Shown one piece after another: positions 33,231-42,219 of a stretch of DNA of 62,595 nt. A model generated the notes under the pieces. The model was not told the origin of the DNA, searched no databases, and worked only from the letters and a program-made list of their open reading frames with translations. Position numbers and translations under genes: made by a program. How positions within the stretch are numbered: the first letter of the stretch is position 1; the number at the start of each line of letters is the position of its first letter. Source of the DNA: a virus; the IMG/VR virus record IMGVR_UViG_3300027823_000007, positions 1 to 62,595 of that record; one strand, 5' to 3'.

Positions 33231-33737
33231 CTATTTTGTTGTTTTGAGCATAGCCTGAGCTTTTTTGGCTGCGGGTGATCGCTTGATTGTTGTCTTTATT
33301 ACTGAACTCGGAGGTATCAACAATCTAGGATCGACATCCGATATGGGTTCCCAGTTTGGGGTAATTGTGATGACAGAGACCGGGTGTGACAAATCAAAAT
33401 ATTTTGATCCGATTTGATTGACTTTTCTGATATTGTCACCGGACAAAATACCAGCTTGCACCATTGCATCTAGCCACGATCCCTCAGAATTGTCGAGATC
33501 GGCATTACTTCTCAGGCAGCCGTGAAATTCGATCTCTATTTTTACCGCAGTCAATGGGAAATGTCGGGTTATCATTGCAGGCATAACCCCGATCACGGCA
33601 ATTAAAGCTTGCTTTGCTGTTTTTTGCCATGTTGCATAACCCTCTGAGTAATAGGCTTTGCCGTCTGCAATTCGTGGTCGTTGTTTGGGTATGACTTTAC
33701 CCCTAAGCGCGAAAACTATCGGGCGTGAGTTTGTCAT
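33231..33737 (-). CDS. rusA: RusA-family Holliday junction resolvase
   Basis: 168 residues. It resolves four-way DNA junctions during phage recombination and replication. Signatures are GKVIPKQRPRIADGKAYYSEGYATWQ at the N-terminus and the acidic cluster NADLDNSEGSWLDAMVQAGILSGDN (three Asp) of the active site. It starts the minus-strand cargo group and probably is expressed separately from the structural genes. Confidence 0.8.
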   Translation of the reverse strand: MTNSRPIVFALRGKVIPKQRPRIADGKAYYSEGYATWQKTAKQALIAVIGVMPAMITRHFPLTAVKIEIEFHGCLRSNADLDNSEGSWLDAMVQAGILSGDNIRKVNQIGSKYFDLSHPVSVITITPNWEPISDVDPRLLIPPSSVIKTTIKRSPAAKKAQAMLKTTK

Positions 33738-33762
33738 ATTTTAAAGAGAGCGATCGTAATTC

Positions 33763-33960
33763 GTGAAAACAACGATCGCGGGAAGGAGTTTAGCAAGTGG
33801 TTTAGCTTGGAGAGGTGGCGATCGCCCCTATGTCTTTGCTCGGTCATTCAATTGTATTTTTGATGTAGCAGCGCAAGGCTTAGCCTCTAGTTCCATCCCG
33901 ATTTACACTGCTATCTGGCAAGCCTTCGCTCCCGGTGGGAATACATTTACTATGCCATAA
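33763..33960 (+). CDS. Doubtful short reading frame
   Basis: 65 residues from a GTG start. The composition (SFNCIFDVAAQGLASSSIPIYTAIWQAFAPGG) reads as possible coding sequence, perhaps the remnant of a fibre or other gene. No ribosome site or family supports it. It precedes two late control repeats. Confidence 0.2.
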   Translation: MKTTIAGRSLASGLAWRGGDRPYVFARSFNCIFDVAAQGLASSSIPIYTAIWQAFAPGGNTFTMP

Positions 33961-34004
33961 CATCCCAAGAGCTGTCAAGTGTTTTAGCAAAGTATTTTTA
34001 AAGT

Positions 34005-34118
34005 TGTTTTGATATTGGGACAAAAACGTTACTGTATATAGGTTTCAGCCTGTCACGGAACGGTATATATTATAAAAATAGCAGTATGTCCTGTGACTTT
34101 ATCCCCATTGTGTGACGG
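34005..34118 (+). promoter_or_regulatory. Late control repeat, copy 5
   Basis: It reads TTTTGATATTGGGACAAAAA, CGTTACTGTATATAGG, GTCACGGAAC, AT core, CAGTATGTCCTGTGAC, ATCCCCATTGTGTGACGG. It stands about 240 bases before copy 6 in the same direction. Between them are short GTGACGG repeats and two GGGAATCCCC hairpins. Confidence 0.9.
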
Positions 34119-34149
34119 CGAGTGACGGCGGGTGACGGGCGACCTGATG

Positions 34150-34236
34150 TCGGGTCTACGGGAATCCCCGCAGACCTCAGACTTGCAGCCGATCGCCCGC
34201 GTTAGATCCCGTTACGGGAATCCCCGCAACGGTCAC
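34150..34236. repeat. Pair of CGGGAATCCCCG hairpins
   Basis: GGTCTaCGGGAATCCCCGcAGACC and GTTaCGGGAATCCCCGcAAC. Similar GGG-AATC/GATT-CCC palindromes with changing outer arms occur near 29466, 31229 and 40022. They differ from the CCCA-N4-TGGG family. Confidence 0.75.
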
Positions 34237-34244
34237 CCGCCGAC

Positions 34245-34360
34245 CCGTTTTGATATCGGGGTAAAACCGTTACAGCGTATAGGTTTCAGTCTGTCATAGA
34301 ACGATATATATTATAAAAATAGCAGTATGTCCTGTGACTTTATCCCCATTGTGTGACGGG
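34245..34360 (+). promoter_or_regulatory. Late control repeat, copy 6
   Basis: It reads TTTTGATATCGGGGTAAAA, CGTTACAGCGTATAGG, GTCATAGAAC, AT core ATATATTATAAAAAT, CAGTATGTCCTGTGAC, ATCCCCATTGTGTGACGGG. It is 55 bases before the baseplate hub gene. Confidence 0.9.
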
Positions 34361-34414
34361 CGATCGGCGCGATATAATGAGGATTAATTATTCCCAACAC
34401 TGGGAGGTTAAAAT

Positions 34415-35353
34415 ATGACTAGCCTAATTAGGCTCAACTATCCCAGATTGATAACGGACATTGTAACTATCAGCTATAGCGATCCGCTAACAGGAGGATC
34501 GCCGGATATCGAGTTAAGCGTCGTTGACCGGGGCGTAATCCCGATCGCACCTAAAGCTACTATCGAGTTAGAGATAGGGCGTGTAGAGTCACCCTATAGG
34601 CTTAGAGCGGGTTTATTTGAAGTCGATCGGATCAGCCTGCAAAATAACCTGAGAACGATCGCAGCGACCGGGTTGCCTTTGTCAGATCCTCAGTTGAAGC
34701 TAAAACGGGATGCGGACTATTCAGAATATAGATTGATAGACATACTAGAAGAGATAGCAGAACGCTATAGGTTGTCAGTATTTACCATTGATTTACCTGA
34801 TATAGAATTTTCGCAGCTAGCACAGACCAACCAGTCAGACCTTGATTTTTTAAACGGGTTGGCAAATAGGATCGGCGCTGTTTTCAAGATAGAAAACAGA
34901 GAGTTAATTTTTACATTGCTTATAGACTTAGAAACCCGACCACCTTTATTCGCTATTAATTCAACACAATTTATAAATTATTCGGAGACAATTTTAGGTA
35001 CAGAGACTTATCAATATATTGATTATGAGGTGGTATTGTTTGGAGATAGGGAATATATTAGAGTTGAGGATACCCGCGTTTTTAATGGTAAAATAATCAC
35101 CTATAGAGGAGCGGGCGTTGGGGCGGATGACGAGAACTTAATGGTAATCGCAGCGCGCGAACAATTAAGGCGGATCAACGGGACTAACTATTTATTCGAC
35201 TTTGAAATTCTGGGAGACTGGAGAATGATAGCAGGCAGTGTTTTCACTTTAGACGGGCGATCAGCTTTTGTCGATCGCGTTATTCACACGATCAACACTC
35301 AGGATAAACTGGACTGGGTTGCGTCTCTTAGCTGTCGCTACTTGCCTCCTTAA
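34415..35353 (+). CDS. Baseplate hub protein (P2 gpD / Mu gp44-like)
   Basis: 312 residues. It is the hub that joins tube and spike. YRLIDILEEIAERYRLSVFTIDLPDIEFSQLAQTNQSDLDFLNGLANRIGAVFKIENRELIF is the typical late-control-D/hub pattern. The late control repeats lie upstream. The ribosome site GGGAGG (34402-34407) is made by the right arm of the palindrome at 34393. It opens the baseplate cluster. Confidence 0.8.
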   Translation: MTSLIRLNYPRLITDIVTISYSDPLTGGSPDIELSVVDRGVIPIAPKATIELEIGRVESPYRLRAGLFEVDRISLQNNLRTIAATGLPLSDPQLKLKRDADYSEYRLIDILEEIAERYRLSVFTIDLPDIEFSQLAQTNQSDLDFLNGLANRIGAVFKIENRELIFTLLIDLETRPPLFAINSTQFINYSETILGTETYQYIDYEVVLFGDREYIRVEDTRVFNGKIITYRGAGVGADDENLMVIAAREQLRRINGTNYLFDFEILGDWRMIAGSVFTLDGRSAFVDRVIHTINTQDKLDWVASLSCRYLPP

Positions 35354-35609
35354 TATCAACCGGGCCCAAAAAAGCATCAACTAACTTTCGAGATTGACGC
35401 GGGTTAGCTCTGATATTCTCCAAGACTTGCAGAGCCATCCCAAACTTTCTAACAGCCTCAAAGACTTGCCTAAGACCTAAAGAAGTATTAACGGTTGTCT
35501 TGCCGTCTACTACCCGACGCCCCATCATTTCTGCCAACTCTAGATCACTTTTGCTAATAGTGCAGTTAACAGCAATTAGTCGGTCTTGTTCGTTTTTGAA
35601 TTTTCCCAT
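35328..35609 (-). CDS. Small helical protein (minus-strand cargo)
   Basis: 93 residues, mostly helical (DLELAEMMGRRVVDGKTTVNTSLGLRQVFEAVRKFG). It overlaps the 3' end of the hub gene by 26 bases in convergent orientation. Possible promoter: minus-strand TATAGTGTAAGAA near 35634. No family is recognised. Confidence 0.5.
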   Translation of the reverse strand: MGKFKNEQDRLIAVNCTISKSDLELAEMMGRRVVDGKTTVNTSLGLRQVFEAVRKFGMALQVLENIRANPRQSRKLVDAFLGPVDIKEASSDS

Positions 35610-35648
35610 GATTTTAGATTAGTTGAGTTATTCTTACACTATACCACA

Positions 35649-35912
35649 ATGATGATGCAATTCGGGAAAATAAATCAGCCTGTTTCGGATTTCCAAGCTC
35701 AGCGCCAGATATTAACCCTTTGCTTGAATTCCCAACACTGGGAAATACCTTTTAACTGGGATTTTGGGCGCGATCGGGATGCTATCGATCCGGTAGAACA
35801 AATTACAGCTATGATTGAGAGATATCTACCATTTTTGATCGACAGTGTAGAAGTCGATGGCGATCGGGTTAGTGTTTATTTAAATGGCAAACAAATAGAT
35901 GTCACAATCTGA
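35649..35912 (+). CDS. Baseplate wedge protein (gp25/gpW-like)
   Basis: About 87 residues from the first of three ATGs at 35649-35657. FGKINQPVSDFQAQRQILTLCLNSQHWEIPFNWDFGRD is the opening of gp25/W-type wedge proteins, which end in ...VSVYLNGKQIDVTI. A palindrome copy (35731) lies in frame within this gene. It overlaps the J-like gene by 14 bases. Confidence 0.7.
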   Translation: MMMQFGKINQPVSDFQAQRQILTLCLNSQHWEIPFNWDFGRDRDAIDPVEQITAMIERYLPFLIDSVEVDGDRVSVYLNGKQIDVTI

Positions 35913-36597
35913 TTTAGACTTAGCTGCATTGCGAAACCGGATAGCCACAAGATGGCTGGAATTATCTGGACAGCCTTTAACGATCGGATCGTTAGAATGG
36001 GCTTATAGAGAGGTTTTAGTATTAATTGCATCATGGGCAAAAATTGACACAGAGAATGCAATTAATGTCGCATACGACAAGTATAAGACCGAGGTATATA
36101 AACTCCCCTATGGTGCAGGAAATAAAGAGGCAATTATAGCTTTATCACGGGCATATACTGATGTCGCGGATGTGAATGTTGCGAATACAAACACGCCAAT
36201 GAGTATACAGGTTTTTCTATTAGCAAAAACAGGCACACCCAGCGCGGGTCAAATTGCGGGACTAGAGGCTTATTTGAATAGTCCCATAGTTAAAAATATC
36301 TGTGATACTTACACCGTATTCGCAGCAACTCAGGTCACATGGAATTTTAACGCAACTATTACCGTGAGCGGTAATCCGATCGCGCTACAAGCTCTAGCCA
36401 CAACCGCTGTAAGCGACTATGCAGTGTCTAAACTGAAATTAGGTGCGACCATCCGTCCAAGCGATTTAACATCAGCTATTCGCTCGATCGCGGGTATTGA
36501 TGACGTGGCAATTTCAGCACCTATATCTAATTTAATTACAACCGCAAATCAATTCCCCAAAATAGGATCTGTCACGATCGTTACAACAATTATTTGA
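35899..36597 (+). CDS. Baseplate J-like protein (Mu gp47/P2 gpJ)
   Basis: 232 residues. It forms the wedge of the baseplate. LEWAYREVLVLIASWAKIDTENAINVAYD..., then a GTPSAGQIAGLEAYLNS...Y.V segment and LGATIRPSDLTSAIRSIAGIDDV, fit J-like proteins. Smaller than full-length J. The 14-base overlap with the wedge gene indicates coupling. Confidence 0.7.
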   Translation: MSQSDLDLAALRNRIATRWLELSGQPLTIGSLEWAYREVLVLIASWAKIDTENAINVAYDKYKTEVYKLPYGAGNKEAIIALSRAYTDVADVNVANTNTPMSIQVFLLAKTGTPSAGQIAGLEAYLNSPIVKNICDTYTVFAATQVTWNFNATITVSGNPIALQALATTAVSDYAVSKLKLGATIRPSDLTSAIRSIAGIDDVAISAPISNLITTANQFPKIGSVTIVTTII

Positions 36598-36648
36598 GGA
36601 TTAATCCCAGTGTTGGGAATATTGACGGGCGATCGGCTCAGTCAAAAA

Positions 36649-38478
36649 ATGCTAAGCTTACAGCAGGGCAAAATAGGGATATCAAATATGGCATTAACGA
36701 TCGGACGTGAAGAAGTAGAATGTGAATCATTCAGAGTTAGGGGAAGTTATAGCAGCACGATCGCGCGTTTATTCGCATTGCCTGTAGCGGTTCAAAGTAC
36801 CGAGCCAATGACGCTAGAAGTAACAATTAAAGGCAACAAATTCAAACCAGTCAAAAAAGTTAGGCGGGTATATTGGCAAAAAAAATATGTAGGTTATTTT
36901 ACGATCGGGAACGTATCGCAAGAATGGGATGGCGATCGGTATCGGACACGGTTAGAGTTGAAACAATGCGAGCGATCGGACGTACCTCAAGACGAGATCC
37001 CGGTATACAAATGGCGGCACGATTTAATCGCTTTATCGCAGAATTTAGAGCAAACAGACGGCGCTATAATCGCAGCCGGAAGAAAGATAAACCCGATCGC
37101 AGAAAGCTGGAAAGTAGGCAATACTGAGATCGCTAGTGCAAGTGATAATAATATTTCCCCTGCCGTACTTCCTGTGAGTTTGGGCGGTACGGGTGCGAGT
37201 GATCCGGTAATAGCATTAATTAACTTAGGCGCGATTAGTTCTGCTAGTAAAGGCTTGCCGTTTGGTGTTGCACCCTTAGATGCTAATATCTTAGTCCCGA
37301 TCGCGAACCTACCAGCTTATCCTACACTAGCAAGTTTGGGCGCGGTTGCAACAGCGACTTATACAGCCGGACTAGCACTTAAATTAGATGCCAGCGCGCG
37401 AAACGCTGCTAACGGTGTTACACCCTTAGATGCTAATATCTTAGTCCCGATCGCGAACCTACCAGCTTATCCTACACTTGCAAGTTTGGGCGCGGTTGCA
37501 ACAGCGACTTATACAGCCGGACTAGCACTTAAATTAGATACCAGCGCGCGAAACGCTGCTAACGGTGTTACACCCTTAGATGCTAATATCTTAGTCCCGA
37601 TCGCGAACCTACCAGCTTATCCTACACTTGCAAGTTTGGGCGCGGTTGCAACAGCGACTTATACAGCCGGACTAGCACTTAAATTAGATACCAGCGCGCG
37701 AAACGCTGCTAACGGTGTTGCACCCTTAGATGCTAATATCTTAGTCCCGATCGCGAACTTGCCTTTAAATACTTTTCAAACTTTCACTGCTGGAGTAAGT
37801 TTTAAAGGCGGCGGATCGCCCGGACTCGCTACAAATACACAAGCTGGGATTGATGCTGGCGGGCTCCCTCGGTACTGGCTAGTTAATGCTTCAGCCGCCG
37901 TAAATAATCGAGTCAAAAGCATTACAGTAGCAGATAATGGGAATGTGCAGATCCGACATCACAACGATGACTTAAGCAATGGTAATGTATTAGAACATAC
38001 GGCATCTGGGAATGTTTTAACAAACGGCACAATGCGACCTGGTAGCGGTGCAACCGCATTTACGGGAGCGCAATTCGTGGCAGGATCAACTTACTTTAGG
38101 ACTGATATTGCGGGTGATGGCGGGGTTGGCTGTCTGACGTATAGTGATGGTGCTGCATGGCGGCGGGTTGGAGACGGATCGCTAATAACAGCAATAGATA
38201 TTAAGCAAACTGTACTCACAGGTACAACCGCAGCTACACAGGGCGGCTCTGTAAATATTGCACACGGTTTAACGGGATCAAAAATACTGGCATGGAGTTC
38301 AAAAATAACACAAAGCACAAATGCAGGGATCGAACCTAACTTTAACGTCTCTAATCTTACTGGTTTTGAATATACTGTGTATCACGACGGAACTAATATG
38401 ATAGTAACAAATCTTTCTGGGAATAGTAGTAATATACTATCTAAAACTGTGACGATTGTCTTATCTCATACTAGCTGA
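36649..38478 (+). CDS. Tail fibre with three 50-residue tandem repeats
   Basis: About 609 residues from ATG 36649 (ATG 36688, with AGGGA upstream, is also possible). The GTG at 36610 lies inside a palindrome. The N-terminal 130 residues should attach to the baseplate. LPVSLGGTGASDPVIALINLGA is a common fibre motif. Three almost identical 150-base repeats (about 37270-37723) code LPAYPTLASLGAVATATYTA-type units. The C-terminal 240 residues include an ITAIDIKQTVLTGTTAATQGGSVNIAHGLTG head domain. It recognises the host surface. It lies unusually between the J-like and I-like genes. Confidence 0.75.
   Translation: MLSLQQGKIGISNMALTIGREEVECESFRVRGSYSSTIARLFALPVAVQSTEPMTLEVTIKGNKFKPVKKVRRVYWQKKYVGYFTIGNVSQEWDGDRYRTRLELKQCERSDVPQDEIPVYKWRHDLIALSQNLEQTDGAIIAAGRKINPIAESWKVGNTEIASASDNNISPAVLPVSLGGTGASDPVIALINLGAISSASKGLPFGVAPLDANILVPIANLPAYPTLASLGAVATATYTAGLALKLDASARNAANGVTPLDANILVPIANLPAYPTLASLGAVATATYTAGLALKLDTSARNAANGVTPLDANILVPIANLPAYPTLASLGAVATATYTAGLALKLDTSARNAANGVAPLDANILVPIANLPLNTFQTFTAGVSFKGGGSPGLATNTQAGIDAGGLPRYWLVNASAAVNNRVKSITVADNGNVQIRHHNDDLSNGNVLEHTASGNVLTNGTMRPGSGATAFTGAQFVAGSTYFRTDIAGDGGVGCLTYSDGAAWRRVGDGSLITAIDIKQTVLTGTTAATQGGSVNIAHGLTGSKILAWSSKITQSTNAGIEPNFNVSNLTGFEYTVYHDGTNMIVTNLSGNSSNILSKTVTIVLSHTS
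37270..37723 (+). repeat. Three 150-bp direct repeats in the fibre gene
   Basis: Units of 150 bases, starting near TTAGATGCTAATATCTTAGT, are almost identical and keep the frame. They could expand or contract by recombination, changing fibre length by 50 residues. Confidence 0.95.
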
Positions 38479-38481
38479 TAA

Positions 38482-39060
38482 TTGAAAGGCTCAGTTAAGA
38501 CTATTTTAAAAGAGAAGTTTGAGCCTAATAAGCTAATAATACGATCCCCCAATAAACTAACAGGAATAATGCAAAAACAAGACGCGATAAACTTAATTCC
38601 CCCTGCTTATTCCGACGATCGGGCAAAATATTTTGCTGACATTGTTTGGACTGAAACCCAGACCGGATCGTTCGCTTGGCAACTGGAAGAGGACGAATAC
38701 CTAATACAATCTATTGCAGCTTTCACGCCATCGATCGCGCCGTTTGCAGCTAGATTATCAGCAGGCGATCGGCGTGTCTTATTGCGCGAATTACCAGGGC
38801 TTTTAAGATTAGCTGGTACAAATTACAGTGTCCTGAGAACTTTAGAATTATTCGGCTACACTGCCGAGTTAGTCGAAAATCCAAGTAGTGTCGCTGGCAC
38901 TTTTCATGTTAGAATAGTCCAGGCTTTTGACCTTGCTGAAGTGACGGCGATCGTCAACTACTTTAAACCTGTCGGGCGCGTCTCTACCAGTATTCAGAAC
39001 TTTGTAGCCATACTATTAGATGGCACTCGACTATTTGACGGATCGACTACCCTCAGCTAA
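38482..39060 (+). CDS. Baseplate tail protein I-like (P2 gpI/Mu gp48)
   Basis: 192 residues from the TTG at 38482; ATG 38569, with AGGA just upstream, is an equally good start. INLIPPAYSDDRAKYFADIVWTETQ is followed by LLRLAGTNYSVLRTLELFGYTAELVE and VTAIVNYFKPVG, as in tail protein I. It completes the baseplate and links fibres. A terminator follows immediately. Confidence 0.65.
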   Translation: MKGSVKTILKEKFEPNKLIIRSPNKLTGIMQKQDAINLIPPAYSDDRAKYFADIVWTETQTGSFAWQLEEDEYLIQSIAAFTPSIAPFAARLSAGDRRVLLRELPGLLRLAGTNYSVLRTLELFGYTAELVENPSSVAGTFHVRIVQAFDLAEVTAIVNYFKPVGRVSTSIQNFVAILLDGTRLFDGSTTLS

Positions 39061-39061
39061 T

Positions 39062-39091
39062 AAAAAACCTGTCATTTTACTGACAGGTTTC
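39062..39091. terminator. Terminator of the baseplate cluster
   Basis: AAACCTGTCA-(TTTTAC)-TGACAGGTTT with A and T runs at the two sides, right at the stop of the I-like gene. It can also end the convergent gene at 39117. Confidence 0.85.
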
Positions 39092-39116
39092 TATTGGTTA
39101 ATCCCAGTATTGGGAA

Positions 39117-39914
39117 TTACATCAAATCTCGAACAGTCTCAACCATCGACTCTACCCATTTTGTGTGTTGGTAGCTAGTATTGTCTTCCTTGCGTCCGGT
39201 GGCGATCGTGTTGGAAGAATACGGTTTTCCTTTCTCTGTGGGGAAATAGGCGGGTTCTGTTTTGCCTTTGTTAGGGTTCTTAATTTGATACCCGTGGTGA
39301 GTCAACAGCGCGTTAATTACCCGTCCTGAGAGTCCCAACCGATCGCCGATCGCTGTGGGAGTTAGCAGTATTTCTGCGATCGGGGTATTAGCTGCGAGTA
39401 GCGAGTGCGCGGCGTTAATTTGCTTTTTCAATTCTGGATGAAGTTTACCGATCTCGTTCAAAATGAAACCATCAACTAACGCCGGATCAAGACTGGTTAA
39501 AACGTGTCTTAAAGGGTTGATAGCTGCTACAGTAGCCTCTACCGATGAGCCTAACTTAGGTTGCTCGACTTGCGGTGCGATCGGCTGTTCGACTTCATAT
39601 TTCCCCGTCTTGCGGATACTGGGGATAACTTCTTTCGTTATCCAGCGTTTAAACGCTTGAGCTTGTGGCTTGCGAGATGTCAAAACCAGCGAGTACATCC
39701 CAGACTCTGAAATCGTTACTAGCTGTTGCTTTCCACCAAGGGTATCATCAGTAGTGACCCCCTTTTCGTCATCGTCTAACCGTGATATTGCTTGACTGCT
39801 ATTGTCTAATTCGAGAACTTTGCATACATCTTTAGCCACAAACCAGGGTTCGCCGTCGATCGTAACGATCCGGACTTGATTGCTCTCAAACTCAAACTTT
39901 GCTAGAATAGACAT
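39117..39914 (-). CDS. BRO-family antirepressor
   Basis: 265 residues. The N-terminal Bro-N domain reads FEFESNQVRIVTIDGEPWFVAKDVCKVLEL, with SESGMYSLVLTSRKPQAQAFKRWITKEVIPSIRKTG following. The C-terminal half has a helix-turn-helix-like LTPTAIGDRLGLSGRVINALLTHHGYQ, similar to phage antirepressor C-terminal domains. It may counteract a phage repressor, so it is a lysis-lysogeny candidate. Promoter: minus-strand TATAAT at 39947-39952. The leader matches that of the KilA-N-like gene at 31464. Confidence 0.85.
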   Translation of the reverse strand: MSILAKFEFESNQVRIVTIDGEPWFVAKDVCKVLELDNSSQAISRLDDDEKGVTTDDTLGGKQQLVTISESGMYSLVLTSRKPQAQAFKRWITKEVIPSIRKTGKYEVEQPIAPQVEQPKLGSSVEATVAAINPLRHVLTSLDPALVDGFILNEIGKLHPELKKQINAAHSLLAANTPIAEILLTPTAIGDRLGLSGRVINALLTHHGYQIKNPNKGKTEPAYFPTEKGKPYSSNTIATGRKEDNTSYQHTKWVESMVETVRDLM

Positions 39915-39946
39915 AACTTACCTTGGTTGATTTATTCTTCAAATAT

Positions 39947-39952
39947 ATTATA
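39947..39952 (-). promoter_or_regulatory. -10 box of the BRO gene
   Basis: TATAAT on the minus strand, in CTATGGTATAATATATTTG. It starts the leader shared with 31464. Confidence 0.7.
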
Positions 39953-39966
39953 CCATAGGAAAACAC

Positions 39967-40007
39967 AAAACCCGCAATCTTTTAAAAGAATTTGCGGGTT
40001 TTTTATT
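39967..40007. terminator. AACCCGCAAA-type terminator, copy 4
   Basis: AACCCGCAATCTTTTAAAAGAATTTGCGGGTT, T-runs on both strands. A GTTATGAGGATTCCCATAAC palindrome and an ATTATCGTGATCCCGATAAT palindrome follow within 80 bases. Confidence 0.8.
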
Positions 40008-40101
40008 GGGCCCGATCGCCCGTTATGAGGATTCCCATAACGGGCGATCGGCAATTATCGTGATCCCGATAATTGGGCATTATTGGGATCACAATAATGC
40101 T

Positions 40102-40656
40102 TCAGTTTTCGTTACTAAGCACTAGATCCGCAAAATTGCGACAGCTTACTGCAAGGTTAGTCCTCTTAGCTTTATAGGGCGGATTTTCCAGAATTAATAA
40201 TATCTCGATCGCCCGATCGCCGTATTCGTAATCCTCAATGCACTGGTTAGCCAGCGCGATCGTCGCTGCTTTGAGAATATCAAAAATATCATTGTTAATT
40301 TCAGTTCCCGGCGGGTAGAATCGGCGGGGCTTGGTGTTAGGAATTAACCAGAATAACTTAACTCGATAAGCCAGCCTGGTTAACCCTTTGTCACCCTTTC
40401 GACACTGTTTAGATAGCTGTTTTAAAGCTTCATTGATCCGGGCTTTTTCGGTCGCTTCCTTCGCTTTTAGTAGAACAGATTTGCGCGCGATCGCAACCTC
40501 TACGCGTCTAGCCTGTTTATGCTCTTTCTGGCTGCGATTACCCGGTGCTTTTTTCGCAGCCTTTAGACCGGTCTTAGTAATACTTGGGCGCGTTTCTCTC
40601 TGCATATCTCCAAAATTCCCAACACTGGGATTAAATATTTCTAACTCTGAATCCAT
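40102..40656 (-). CDS. Basic hypothetical protein
   Basis: 184 residues. The N-terminal half is very basic and helical (KAAKKAPGNRSQKEHKQARRVEVAIARK). The C-terminal half is alpha-beta (DIFDILKAATIALANQCIEDYEYGDRAIEIL). The start at 40656 would read the palindrome as protein (NPSVGN); ATG 40605 avoids this. It overlaps the end of the fibre-like gene by 26 bases. No family is recognised. Confidence 0.5.
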   Translation of the reverse strand: MDSELEIFNPSVGNFGDMQRETRPSITKTGLKAAKKAPGNRSQKEHKQARRVEVAIARKSVLLKAKEATEKARINEALKQLSKQCRKGDKGLTRLAYRVKLFWLIPNTKPRRFYPPGTEINNDIFDILKAATIALANQCIEDYEYGDRAIEILLILENPPYKAKRTNLAVSCRNFADLVLSNEN

Positions 40657-41647
40657 ATCCTACCATGTACACAGTTCTTATTCCGGTATTACCTGACAAG
40701 CCTCTAGCGGCTGTACTAATAGCAGTATTAACCGCCGGATGATAGGTTTCCAGTCTGAGGTAGGCTGTTTCGATCGCGGGTATAATTAGAGCATCTATAA
40801 TCAAATCTTGATTAAAATGCCTTAACGTGCTGGTGTTACTATCGGTAGCCATTTGAGTAGATAGCGACCTATCTATGCCCACGCCGTCAAGGGTGAACCG
40901 CGCGCGCATCGAATCGGTATTTGAGCCTAAAATAACTGCTTGCCAATAATGGGTAAATGGTTTCAAATTGAGACGATCGTTTAGTTCCTCAACTACATTC
41001 TGAGGGAATCCGATCGAGTTTTTAAAGCTACCGTAACCCGCGTTGGTTATATCTACAATATTCCAAGCACCCGCAGTTATAGACCCGCCGTTTGATGTAC
41101 TTATGTATTCTGTCGAGAAAGTTTGAAATTCGATAACAAAAGGCGCGCCACTGGGTGCAGAGTACCAAGTCCAAACACTAGACCCATTTAGTCCAAGAAT
41201 ACCAGGATTTGCTCGAATTGCTGATGCTATGCCATCCAAGTTAGTCCCCGATTTTACCATGCCATTATTAATAACGCCGTTAGCATTACTATCTGCCGTA
41301 GTCAACTTGCCTCTAGCAGTAACTACCGCTGCATTATTAGTATTTAATTGGGCAACAGAAGCAGCCGCGCTAGCTTGTAAAGTGTTAGCCGTGCTTACTT
41401 TGTTTCCGGCATCAGTAGCCATCAAATTAAACGATGTCTGTTGTGATGTAAAATTAGCTAGCGCCGCGTCTATCTCTGCCAATAGGGCGATCGCCGCATT
41501 AGCCAGAGTCACGGATTGAACGCGCAAAAACTCCCCACAGCTTGCGACTTTCTGATACCTACTATTAATCTCTGCTGATGACTGTTGAGTTGTATTTAAG
41601 AAGATGTTAGGGAATTCCCACTGGGAGACTGGAATATAATCGGCCAT
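40631..41647 (-). CDS. Tail-fibre-like protein, copy 2
   Basis: 338 residues. A long helical, Ala/Thr/Ser-rich stalk (ANAAIALLAEIDAALANFTSQQTSFNLMATDAGNKVSTAN...) leads to a beta-rich C-terminal head (WTWYSAPSGAPFVIEFQTF, FTHYWQAVILGSNTDSMRARFTLDGVGI). The design matches the fibre-like genes at 9553 and 47642. It is coded on the minus strand, unlike the structural genes, so it may be an alternative fibre or cargo. Confidence 0.55.
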   Translation of the reverse strand: MADYIPVSQWEFPNIFLNTTQQSSAEINSRYQKVASCGEFLRVQSVTLANAAIALLAEIDAALANFTSQQTSFNLMATDAGNKVSTANTLQASAAASVAQLNTNNAAVVTARGKLTTADSNANGVINNGMVKSGTNLDGIASAIRANPGILGLNGSSVWTWYSAPSGAPFVIEFQTFSTEYISTSNGGSITAGAWNIVDITNAGYGSFKNSIGFPQNVVEELNDRLNLKPFTHYWQAVILGSNTDSMRARFTLDGVGIDRSLSTQMATDSNTSTLRHFNQDLIIDALIIPAIETAYLRLETYHPAVNTAISTAARGLSGNTGIRTVYMVGYGFRVRNI

Positions 41648-41877
41648 ATTTATTAAGATTTTAAAGTGGACTTATGGGAGTTTTGGCTAGCCGTTTCCCA
41701 CAAATCCACAGTTCGCGATCGGGGCATTCGGAATTAGCAGCAAACGCCCGCCTAACTAAATGTAGCAGAATAAATAGGTATTAGCAAGCTAATTCCCATT
41801 CTAAATAACAGTGTTTAAAGGTGTGCTAATTAACCTTTAGCGAGCCTTTTAAATTGTAGCTAAAAATGTGCTAATTC

Positions 41878-41905
41878 TTGCTATCATAGTTTTTTTCGCT
41901 ATAAT
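41878..41905 (+). promoter_or_regulatory. Promoter of the HTH gene at 41936
   Basis: TTGCTA (41878-41883) and TATAAT (41900-41905) with a 16-base spacer. This is a sigma-70-like pair, unlike the TATGGTATA promoters. The region 41648-41935 contains no gene. Confidence 0.6.
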
Positions 41906-41935
41906 CGAAGTAACGATCTATCGGAAAATAAAACA

Positions 41936-42160
41936 ATGCCTAAGCAATACGTCAACAATTATCGACCAACTACTCGAAAAGGTGAACGGCATCCTAATGC
42001 TAAATTAACAGAACAAGACGTGCTGGAAATTAGGCAGTTATCAGCAGAGGGTGTAAGTAGAAAATCGTTGCAAGAGCGATTCGGGGTTTCTAAAAGTGCG
42101 ATCGGGAACATAATGACTGGCAGAACTTGGGGGAACGTCTTGAATAAAAAAATAGACTAA
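41936..42160 (+). CDS. Small HTH protein (NUMOD/homing-associated type)
   Basis: 74 residues. GERHPNAKLTEQDVLEIRQL...GVSRKSLQERFGVSKSAIGNIMTGRTWGNV is the helix-turn-helix found at the end of many HNH homing endonucleases, here without a nuclease domain. It probably binds DNA. It lies 60 bases before the peptidase gene. Confidence 0.7.
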   Translation: MPKQYVNNYRPTTRKGERHPNAKLTEQDVLEIRQLSAEGVSRKSLQERFGVSKSAIGNIMTGRTWGNVLNKKID

Positions 42161-42219
42161 GATTGAGACAACCCGATCGCATATATACCTCTAAAAGTAT
42201 CACAATTGAAGGATCTAAA

